NCBI GenBank assembly: GCA_900542675.1
Contig: UQOT01000109.1
Coordinates: 1 to 5,091, forward strand
Source: an uncultured Eubacteriales bacterium
GTDB taxonomy: Bacteria > Bacillota > Clostridia > Monoglobales > Monoglobaceae
Length of the DNA stretch: 5,091 bases
Direction: 5' to 3'
The notes below the pieces were generated by a model that had not been told where the DNA came from, did no database searches, and worked only from the letters and a program-made list of their open reading frames with translations. Position 1 is the first letter of the stretch. Each line of letters opens with the position of its first letter. The position numbers and the translations under genes are program-made. Shown one piece after another: positions 1-5,032 of the stretch.

Positions 1-468
1 CATTGTGTTTGAATAGATAAGCTCTGAGTCCGAAAAATCCTTGACAATCTTTCCCGATACCGGCGCCTGACCGAGTATCTTTTCGGCAGTTCCGGCTGCG
101 GAGCTCTGCGGCGATGCTGATGCATTTTGAGCATTGATTTCGTCAGCCGTCATCGGCTCGCTTTCATCAACGGGAGTGCCCGGCGCGTTTGCGGGTACGA
201 TTTCTTCTCTCGGCTGCGAAGTGCTCATAACGGCGCTTGCCGAGTGGCTTTCGTTGTTATTGTTTTTAGCTGTGTTGCTTGCGGTGAGTGAGCTTATAAC
301 CGCGTAAATTCCTATTGCAGTAATCCCGAGTAAAAGGATTATGTAAAATCCTTTTCTCTTAACCGATGCTGCGTGCGCGGCGTTTTTCTTGTCAGTCGGC
401 GTATCTACAACCGGACGGCGGTCGTAGCTGTCGTGGCGTTGGTTCTTATCATTTTTATCGTTGTTCAT
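1..468 (-). CDS. spoIIQ: SpoIIQ-like M23-family peptidase, N-terminal part (runs off the left edge)
   Basis: Reading the minus strand from the ATG at 468-466 gives 156 open codons to the window edge, with no stop. The start is preceded by GAGGTGAT (472-479). The protein begins with a hydrophilic, charged cytoplasmic stretch (residues 1-40, ending in KRKG). One membrane segment follows (about residues 41-61, FYIILLLGITAIGIYAVISS), then a Ser/Ala/Asn/Pro-rich low-complexity linker to about residue 130. Residues 139-156 read GKIVKDFSDSELIYSNTM, which resembles the entry to the LytM/M23 domain of clostridial SpoIIQ-type proteins, where a dWRTHxGID motif normally follows. The metal-binding His/Asp residues would lie outside the window, so catalytic competence cannot be judged. 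In spore formers SpoIIQ sits in the forespore membrane and contacts mother-cell SpoIIIAH across the engulfment septum. M23 membership is fairly sure. The SpoIIQ assignment is inferred from the architecture, this motif and the candidate sigma-F promoter; another anchored M23 peptidase is the alternative. Confidence 0.78.
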   Translation of the reverse strand, partial: MNNDKNDKNQRHDSYDRRPVVDTPTDKKNAAHAASVKRKGFYIILLLGITAIGIYAVISSLTASNTAKNNNNESHSASAVMSTSQPREEIVPANAPGTPVDESEPMTADEINAQNASASPQSSAAGTAEKILGQAPVSGKIVKDFSDSELIYSNTM

Positions 469-484
469 TTTATCACCTCGATAA

Positions 485-514
485 CATTGTTTCCCATAAC
501 TCCCTCTTTATACA
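485..514 (-). promoter_or_regulatory. Candidate sigma-F (forespore) promoter of the spoIIQ-like gene
   Basis: On the minus strand TGTATA (514-509) fits the sigma-F -35 pattern wGywTA exactly. After a 14-base spacer, GGAAACAATG (494-485) fits the -10 pattern GGnnAnAnTw except at its last base. In Bacillus and Clostridioides spoIIQ is transcribed by sigma-F, so the match agrees with the gene call. A caveat is the short distance: only 16 bases separate the -10 from the ATG, so the transcript would begin at or very near the ribosome-binding site. No housekeeping promoter with both boxes is seen on this strand; there is a TATAAA (508-513) without a good -35. Confidence 0.5.
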
Positions 515-532
515 TAAATTTTGATTATTAAA

Positions 533-561
533 TTGACTTTTGGGATGCAAAATGATAATAT
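533..561 (+). promoter_or_regulatory. Sigma-A-type promoter of ispE with extended -10
   Basis: The -35 is TTGACT (533-538). A 17-base spacer leads to the -10 TAATAT (556-561), preceded by TG one base upstream (553-554), which makes an extended -10. Transcription should start near 568, giving a leader of about 20 bases before the TTG start of ispE. The promoter lies back to back with the leftward candidate sigma-F promoter in the same 119-base gap. Confidence 0.85.
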
Positions 562-575
562 GATTTATGTGATAC

Positions 576-581
576 GGAGGG
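576..581 (+). promoter_or_regulatory. Ribosome-binding site that fixes the TTG start of ispE
   Basis: GGAGGG ends six bases before TTG at 588-590. An in-frame TGA at 570-572 excludes any upstream start. The first in-frame ATG downstream is codon 31, beyond the conserved lysine K11 and the DGYH motif, so the TTG must be the real start. Confidence 0.85.
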
Positions 582-587
582 ATTTAT

Positions 588-1442
588 TTGAATTCAATTA
601 CAAAGCATTGCAGGGCAAAAATTAATTTGGCGATTGACGTGCTTTCAAAGCGCGCAGACGGCTATCACGATGTGCGTATGGTTATGACGCAGGTCGGTGT
701 TTGCGATACGGTGCGCGTGGATTTGCGCAGCGACGGCAGAATTGTTTTGTCCGGCGAGAATATGCCGCTTGATGAGAGCAACCTCGCGTACCGTGCGGCG
801 GACGCATTTTTTAAAGCGTCGGGCATGGACTGCGGCTGTGATATTTATATAGAAAAACATATCCCTATGGGCGCGGGGATGGCGGGCGGCAGCACCGACG
901 CCGCGGGTGTTATTAACGCGCTTGATGAGCTTTTGGATACAAATATGAGCCTTGCTGAAAGAATGAAGATAGGCGGCAGACTCGGCGCGGATATTCCGTT
1001 TTGTATAATGGGCGGCTGCGTGCTTGCCGAGGGAATAGGAGACAAGCTTATGCCGCTTACGCCGCTTCCCGAGATGTATTATCTTATAGCAAAGCCCGAG
1101 CAGAGCGTATCGACCAAATGGGTATATGAACATCTTGATTTTTCAAAAAAGCCGAAGAATTTGGATATTGACGCGATGGTGACCGCGATAAACAGCGGCG
1201 ACAGAAAAGGGATTTACCGGAGTATGGGCAATGTCCTTGAAAATTCGACAAAAAACATCTGCCCCGATGTTGAGATATACAAAGCAGATATGCTCGAATT
1301 CGGTGCGCAGGCCGCTCTAATGAGCGGCAGCGGCAGCGCAGTATTCGGCATTTTCGAGGATAAAGAAAAGCTGCTCGCTGCACAGAAAATGTTTGAAGGC
1401 GTCCACCCGGACGCCAAAGTCTGGGCAGTAGCAGGCGGATAA
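588..1442 (+). CDS. ispE: 4-diphosphocytidyl-2-C-methyl-D-erythritol kinase (IspE)
   Basis: This cytoplasmic GHMP-family kinase phosphorylates the 2-hydroxyl of CDP-methylerythritol with ATP, the fourth step of the MEP (non-mevalonate) isoprenoid pathway. The 284-residue length is normal for the family. Visible motifs, in order: AKINLAIDVLSKRADGYHDV (residues 10-29, with K11 and the substrate-contacting YH at 25-26); the glycine-rich ATP loop PMGAGMAGGSTDAAG (93-107); LGADIPF (132-138), whose D135 matches the catalytic aspartate of E. coli IspE; and the C-terminal GHMP motif MSGSGSAVFGIF (245-256). All key residues are present and the frame is intact. Translation starts at TTG, supported by the GGAGGG site and an upstream in-frame stop. 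The gene has its own extended -10 promoter, is divergent from the spoIIQ-like gene and lies 132 bases before typA. No convincing terminator hairpin is seen after it, so some read-through into typA is possible. Confidence 0.96.
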   Translation: MNSITKHCRAKINLAIDVLSKRADGYHDVRMVMTQVGVCDTVRVDLRSDGRIVLSGENMPLDESNLAYRAADAFFKASGMDCGCDIYIEKHIPMGAGMAGGSTDAAGVINALDELLDTNMSLAERMKIGGRLGADIPFCIMGGCVLAEGIGDKLMPLTPLPEMYYLIAKPEQSVSTKWVYEHLDFSKKPKNLDIDAMVTAINSGDRKGIYRSMGNVLENSTKNICPDVEIYKADMLEFGAQAALMSGSGSAVFGIFEDKEKLLAAQKMFEGVHPDAKVWAVAGG

Positions 1443-1517
1443 CTGCATCATTCTGCAAAATTGCAAAATATCTTAATAATTCTGTAATTATAGCCCGATT
1501 TTTGAATATATTTGTGG

Positions 1518-1546
1518 TTTACACAGGATATTTTGCGTGGTATAAT
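1518..1546 (+). promoter_or_regulatory. Sigma-A-type promoter of typA with extended -10
   Basis: TTTACA (1518-1523) and a perfect TATAAT (1541-1546) are separated by 17 bases, and TGG directly precedes the -10, giving an extended -10. The predicted start is near 1553, leaving a leader of about 20 bases that holds AAAGGAG (1561-1567), seven bases before the ATG at 1575. This suggests strong constitutive expression of typA independent of ispE. Confidence 0.88.
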
Positions 1547-1574
1547 TATGACAGTATGATAAAGGAGCGGTTTT

Positions 1575-3392
1575 ATGGTTAGAGAGGATTTAAGAAATAT
1601 AGCAATTATCGCGCACGTTGACCACGGTAAGACCACGCTTGTTGACGAGATGCTCAAGCAGGGCGGTATCTACCGCGAAAATCAGGTTGTTGAGGAACGC
1701 GTTATGGATAACAACGACTTAGAGCGTGAGCGCGGAATTACAATTCTTGCAAAAAACACATCCGTATATTATGACGGGATTAAAATAAATATTATAGATA
1801 CGCCGGGACACGCCGACTTCAGCGGTGAGGTGGAGCGCATACTCAAAATGGTAAACGGCGTTATTCTGCTCGTTGACGCGGCGGAGGGACCTATGCCGCA
1901 GACGCGTTTCGTGCTTCAGAAGGCGCTTGAGATGAACCACCGTGTTATAATCGTTGTTAACAAGATTGACAGACCGGACGCGAGACTTGATGAAATCCCG
2001 GATGAAATTCTTGATTTATTAATCGACCTTGAAGCGAATGATGAGCAACTTGAGAGCCCGATTTTGTTCTGCTCGGGCAGGGCAGGTACGGCTTCGCTGT
2101 CGCAGTATGAAGAGGGCAAGGACCTTAAGGTTCTTTTTGAGACAATAAAGAATTATATTCCCGCACCTGAGGGTGACGAGAACGGTCCGCTTCAGATGCT
2201 GGTATCGTCAATCGACTATAACGACTATGTCGGCAGGATAGGCATAGGCCGCATTGAGCGCGGAGATGTTAAGCAAAATCAGGAGGTTACGGTCAGCGAG
2301 TACCACGGCAATCACGAGCCGTACAAGGCGAAGATGGTTAACCTCTATCAAATAGACGGACTTACCCGCACCCCGGTTGAGGAAGCTAAGGTCGGCGATA
2401 TAATCTGTTTTTCGGGTATACCCGAGATTACTATCGGCGATACAATTGCATCGCCCGAGGACCCGACTCCGCTGCCGTTTGTAAAGATAAGCGAGCCGAC
2501 AATCGAGATGACGTTTGCGGTAAACGACAGTCCGTTTGCGGGGCAGGAGGGTAAGTTTGTAACGTCGCGCCAGCTTCGTGACAGACTTATGCGTGAGCTT
2601 TTAAAGGACGTATCGCTTCGCGTTGAGGAGGGCGACACGACAGACAGCTTTAGGGTTGCCGGCCGCGGCGAAATGCATATTTCGATACTCATTGAGACGA
2701 TGCGCCGCGAGGGTTACGAGTTCTCCGTAGGTACGCCTAAAGTGCTGTACAAGGAAATCGATGGCGTGAAGTGCGAGCCGGTCGAGAAAGTCGTTATTGA
2801 TGTGCCCGAAGAATTTATGGGCGCGGTTATGGACAAGCTCGGTCAGCGCAAGGCTGAGATGGTTTCAATGGCTCCGCAGGGAGCGAGAATGAGGCTTGAA
2901 TATCTTATCCCAGCGCGCGGACTTTTGGGCTACAGAAATGAATTTTTGACCGATACAAAGGGCGAGGGCATACTTAACTCGGTATTCTATGAATATCAGC
3001 CGGTTAAGGGCGAGATTAACAGCCGTCACACGGGTTCGCTTGTCGCATTTGAGACCGGCGAGGCTGTCGGCTACGGGCTGTTTAAGGTACAGGACAGAGG
3101 GTCTTTGTTTATTACTCCGGGCACTAAGGTGTACGAGGGTATGGTGGTCGGCGTCAACCCGAAGCTTGAAGATATTAACGTGAATGTTTGCAAGAAGAAG
3201 CAGCTTACAAATACTCGTGCATCGGGCAGCGATGAGGCGCTGAAGCTCGTGCCGCCAATTCAGATGAGCCTTGAAGCCTGCCTTGAATTTTTGGCTGAGG
3301 ATGAGATACTCGAGGTCACACCCGAGAGCCTTAGAATAAGAAAGAAGATACTTAATAATCAGCTCCGCGCCAAAGCAAGGGCAAAGAAATAA
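1575..3392 (+). CDS. typA: Ribosome-associated translational GTPase TypA/BipA
   Basis: TypA is an EF-G-like GTPase that binds the ribosome and supports 50S assembly and translation under cold or other stress. The 605-residue length matches the family (about 607 in E. coli). The G motifs are complete: P-loop AHVDHGKT (13-20), switch I ERERGIT (49-55), DTPGH (75-79), NKID (129-132) and the G5-type CSGRAG (166-171). The EF-Tu-like domain II follows (about 205-295), then domain III (about 305-385) and domain V (about 395-475). The TypA-specific C-terminal domain has NSRHTGSLVAFETGEAVGYG (482-501) and the conserved KKKQLTNTRASG (540-551). The ATG is chosen for its AAAGGAG site and the conserved RNIAIIAHVDHGKT start. 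It is a single-gene unit between its own promoter and a terminator, with no truncation or frameshift seen. Confidence 0.98.
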   Translation: MVREDLRNIAIIAHVDHGKTTLVDEMLKQGGIYRENQVVEERVMDNNDLERERGITILAKNTSVYYDGIKINIIDTPGHADFSGEVERILKMVNGVILLVDAAEGPMPQTRFVLQKALEMNHRVIIVVNKIDRPDARLDEIPDEILDLLIDLEANDEQLESPILFCSGRAGTASLSQYEEGKDLKVLFETIKNYIPAPEGDENGPLQMLVSSIDYNDYVGRIGIGRIERGDVKQNQEVTVSEYHGNHEPYKAKMVNLYQIDGLTRTPVEEAKVGDIICFSGIPEITIGDTIASPEDPTPLPFVKISEPTIEMTFAVNDSPFAGQEGKFVTSRQLRDRLMRELLKDVSLRVEEGDTTDSFRVAGRGEMHISILIETMRREGYEFSVGTPKVLYKEIDGVKCEPVEKVVIDVPEEFMGAVMDKLGQRKAEMVSMAPQGARMRLEYLIPARGLLGYRNEFLTDTKGEGILNSVFYEYQPVKGEINSRHTGSLVAFETGEAVGYGLFKVQDRGSLFITPGTKVYEGMVVGVNPKLEDINVNVCKKKQLTNTRASGSDEALKLVPPIQMSLEACLEFLAEDEILEVTPESLRIRKKILNNQLRAKARAKK

Positions 3393-3403
3393 TTAAAATA
3401 TTT

Positions 3404-3437
3404 AAACCGTCGGTTTTATGCCGGCGGTTTTTTGTTT
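3404..3437 (+). terminator. Intrinsic terminator of typA
   Basis: AAACCGTCGG (3404-3413) pairs with CCGGCGGTTT (3421-3430) through ten pairs, one of them G-U, with a 7-base loop. It runs into TTTTTTGTTT (3428-3437). It begins 12 bases after the typA stop and separates typA from the fibre-like gene. Confidence 0.93.
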
Positions 3438-3484
3438 GGCACGCGCAGGCACGCAAATTTCGTTATTATTAATCTCGGATACCA

Positions 3485-3496
3485 CAGTAATTACTG
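3485..3496. other. Perfect 12-base palindrome upstream of the fibre-like gene
   Basis: CAGTAATTACTG lies 32 bases before the ATG at 3529, in the 91-base gap between the typA terminator and the fibre-like gene. No sigma-A promoter with two recognisable boxes is visible in this gap. The palindrome could be an operator half of an unrecognised promoter, but one such palindrome is expected by chance in about 4 kb, so the support is weak. Confidence 0.2.
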
Positions 3497-3528
3497 ATTT
3501 GCTACAAACTTTAGAAAGGAGATAAGAT

Positions 3529-4479
3529 ATGTCATTATGGTATGACAAAAAGAAAAACGAGTATGCGTCAGACGGCAGAAACGGCTGGATTAAGGCGTAT
3601 TGCGAAAAGATTATTGCCGATGCGAAGGAATACTGCTTAAAGCTGTGCAGCGATATGTGCAACACGCTGCAAATCGCTTATAATGAGTGCAAGGGGCTGC
3701 TCAATAATCACTTTGCGGGTACAGAAGGCCGCCATAAAGCGTCAGATGTGGATTACAGCACATCGCAAACGGTCAAAGCAAAGATTGACAGTGAAGTATC
3801 GTCACTCAGCGGTAAAATCAGCGCCGAAACAACAAACCGCCAAAATGCGGACAATGCGCTAAAGAGCAGTATTTCCGCCGAGACATCAAACCGAACAAGC
3901 GCCGATACGCTGCTCAGAAACAGTATAAGCGAAGAGTCGACGGCAAGAGCAAATGCCGACGCGCTCCTTCAAAGCAAAATAACCGCTGAGACGACAGCGA
4001 GAGAAAGCGCCGATACGGAACTTTGTAACAGAGTTAATTATATTGACGCCGTTCTAAACAGCAGTGTAATGAGAGTACATTATGTGGATTTAAGAGATGA
4101 AGGCGCCTCTATACAGGATAGCTTTTCTTTAGACGATTGCGTCCCCGAGGAATACGGCTCAAATGAAATGTACTTCGTATTATATGAGACAAAGAATATC
4201 AGCAGCGAAACCGAGCTTCATTCGGTTCTTCTATGTTCAACATACTGTCGGCTTGACGGAAATACTGCATATGTACAGTATTATACAGATGTATACGGCG
4301 TTACGTATACGCGTTATACAATGTATGGAGAGTTAGACAACTGGTCAGATTGGAGGCGAAGTAATCCCGACTACAGAGATAGGATTTTCGAACTCGACCA
4401 ACAAATATCAGCCCTCGAAAGCCGCATAGCAGCCCTCGAACCCCCAAGCGGCAGCAGTGTCGCATATGTAAGAACATAA
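3529..4479 (+). CDS. Phage tail-fibre-like / receptor-binding-type coiled-coil protein
   Basis: This 316-residue protein has no signal peptide or membrane segment. The ATG follows AGAAAGGAG (3513-3521) by seven bases. Residues 1-65 are probably helical and Cys-rich (C25, C36, C40, C44, C54). Residues 66-90 contain GRHKASDVDYSTSQTVKAKI, a stretch of the kind common in tail-fibre and baseplate-linked proteins of clostridial phages. Residues 97-168 are four 18-residue repeats. About residues 182-278 look beta-rich and end with Tyr/Trp-rich YTRYTMYGELDNWSDWRR, reminiscent of pyocin-knob domains of receptor-binding proteins. Residues 284-304 (LDQQISALESRIAALE) form a short C-terminal coiled coil, likely for trimerisation. 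No capsid, baseplate, holin or lysin gene is next to it, and it has terminators on both sides. It may therefore be a captured or relic fibre gene, part of a dispersed tail-like particle, or a host adhesin. The fibre-like architecture is fairly clear; the role and partner are unknown. Confidence 0.72.
   Translation: MSLWYDKKKNEYASDGRNGWIKAYCEKIIADAKEYCLKLCSDMCNTLQIAYNECKGLLNNHFAGTEGRHKASDVDYSTSQTVKAKIDSEVSSLSGKISAETTNRQNADNALKSSISAETSNRTSADTLLRNSISEESTARANADALLQSKITAETTARESADTELCNRVNYIDAVLNSSVMRVHYVDLRDEGASIQDSFSLDDCVPEEYGSNEMYFVLYETKNISSETELHSVLLCSTYCRLDGNTAYVQYYTDVYGVTYTRYTMYGELDNWSDWRRSNPDYRDRIFELDQQISALESRIAALEPPSGSSVAYVRT
3817..4032 (+). repeat. Four tandem 54-base (18-residue) repeats in the fibre-like gene
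   Basis: Residues 97-114, 115-132, 133-150 and 151-168 follow the pattern I-[ST]-x-E-[ST]-[ST]-x-R-x-x-A-D-x-x-L. Examples are ISAETTNRQNADNALKSS and ITAETTARESADTELCNR. The codons for identical residues differ widely between copies, so the repeats are old and kept at protein level rather than recently duplicated. Eighteen residues equal five turns of an alpha helix, consistent with a straight stalk. Confidence 0.92.
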
Positions 4480-4506
4480 AAAAATCATATAAAAAATACC
4501 TCCACG

Positions 4507-4551
4507 CCCGCCTCTCTATCTAATGAGAGGCGGGTATTGTTTGAGTATTTT
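4507..4551 (+). terminator. Intrinsic terminator after the fibre-like gene
   Basis: CCCGCCTCTC (4507-4516) pairs perfectly with GAGAGGCGGG (4525-4534) around an 8-base loop, followed by the T-rich TATTGTTTGAGTATTTT (4535-4551). It lies 27 bases after the stop at 4479. On the minus strand a T-rich tract begins about eight bases beyond the stem, so it may also stop the convergent reading from 4717 to 4550, though less well. Confidence 0.82.
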
Positions 4552-4717
4552 AAAGTTCGGGGAATTTATAGAGGTTTGCGTCATCATACCATACCGGCGT
4601 GTCGTCTACTATTTCGCTGTCATCAAAGTATTCCAAAAGCCAGCCTTTAAACGGAATCCAGTTATCTGTTTCACCGACGAACGGCGTTGATATAACCGAA
4701 TAAATATTTCTGCGCAA
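4550..4717 (-). pseudogene. C-terminal fragment or 55-residue small protein, family not recognised
   Basis: On the minus strand the reading that ends in TAA (4552-4550) encodes about 55 residues from a possible TTG at 4717, rich in aromatic and acidic residues. It includes FVGETDNWIPFKGWLLEYF and ends in DDTPVWYDDANLYKFPEL. This composition (three Trp, many Asp/Tyr/Phe, few odd residues) looks like real protein, unlike the Leu/Ser/Pro/Lys-rich translation of the repeat array immediately upstream. The frame stays open into the array as far as 4978, but that part only translates the repeats. There is no ribosome-binding site before the TTG. The most likely reading is the C-terminal remnant of a longer gene whose upstream part was replaced or separated by the repeat array; a genuine small protein is less likely. 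The family is not recognised and no function is proposed. Confidence 0.45.
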
Positions 4718-4730
4718 AATGCGTTGCTTC

Positions 4731-4778
4731 AGGGCTCCCGAAAAGTGCCAACGTAGTGCACTTTTTGGGAAGAGGAGC
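4731..4778 (+). repeat. Array element 1 (subtype A hairpin)
   Basis: CCCGAAAAGTGC (4737-4748) pairs with GCACTTTTTGGG (4758-4769), 12 pairs including one G-U, around the 9-base loop CAACGTAGT. GCTCC at 4734-4738 could alternatively pair with GGAGC at 4774-4778, leaving a one-sided bulge. Confidence 0.9.
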
Positions 4779-4793
4779 AGTTGCGGCAAAATA

Positions 4794-4839
4794 CAAATCG
4801 AAACCGTGCGTTTCGATTTGAGAGGAGGAACGACGGAGC
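4794..4839 (+). repeat. Array hairpin 2 (different sequence) with GGAGC box
   Basis: CAAATCGAAAC (4794-4804) pairs perfectly with GTTTCGATTTG (4810-4820) over 11 bases with a 5-base loop. AGAGGAGGAACGACGGAGC follows (4821-4839), resembling the purine-rich tails of the other elements although the stem is unrelated. Confidence 0.85.
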
Positions 4840-4847
4840 GTGTGATT

Positions 4848-4880
4848 GATTTTTTCTGCAAGAAAAAATCGGAACGGAGC
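4848..4880 (+). repeat. Array hairpin 3 (A/T-rich stem) with GGAGC box
   Basis: GATTTTTTCT (4848-4857) pairs with AGAAAAAATC (4861-4870), ten pairs around a 3-base loop. GGAACGGAGC follows at 4871-4880. It is not a terminator in the plus direction, because the T run is in the left arm. Confidence 0.85.
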
Positions 4881-4895
4881 AAAGTCCAAACTACC

Positions 4896-4956
4896 AGGGC
4901 TCCCGAAAAGCCGAGAGGCTTTTTGGGAAGAGGAGGAGCAAGGAAGCGGGCGCAAG
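4896..4956 (+). repeat. Array element 4 (subtype B, GAGA tetraloop)
   Basis: CCCGAAAAGCC (4902-4912) pairs with GGCTTTTTGGG (4917-4927) over 11 pairs including one G-U, capped by GAGA, a GNRA tetraloop closed by C-G. The purine tail GGGAAGAGGAGGAGC runs into AAGGAAGCGGGCGCAAG (4940-4956), almost repeated at 5075-5091. Confidence 0.9.
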
Positions 4957-4957
4957 A

Positions 4958-5005
4958 AGGGCTCCCAAAAAGCGCCAACGGAGTGCACTTTTTGGGAAGA
5001 GGAGC
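4958..5005 (+). repeat. Array element 5 (subtype A hairpin)
   Basis: CCCAAAAAGCGC (4964-4975) pairs with GCACTTTTTGGG (4985-4996) except for one C-A mismatch, around the 9-base loop CAACGGAGT. It differs from element 1 by single bases in the left arm and loop. The single GAGGAGC tail marks it as subtype A. Confidence 0.9.
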
Positions 5006-5032
5006 GGCAGTCCGTAAAGCGCGACAGACTTC

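Noticed and set aside
567..572. ATG-TGA start-stop codon pair just upstream of ispE as a regulatory mini-reading frame
   Set aside because: It sits at the expected transcription start and has no ribosome-binding site, so it is unlikely to be translated.
1453..1475. TGCAAAATTGCA inverted repeat after ispE as a terminator
   Set aside because: Only five pairs with a two-base loop and no following T tract.
645..3183. Numerous other-frame readings inside ispE and typA on both strands
   Set aside because: They are shadows of two complete, well-conserved genes and have biased, low-complexity translations without start signals.
3438..3454. GGCACGC direct repeat ten bases apart after the typA terminator
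   Set aside because: A 7-base repeat in a short GC-rich stretch without a promoter nearby; chance is a sufficient explanation.
3436..3528. Sigma-A promoter for the fibre-like gene using TTGGCA (3436-3441)
   Set aside because: No acceptable -10 occurs at 16-18 bases; the A/T-rich TATTAT is 22 bases away. The promoter of this gene remains unidentified.
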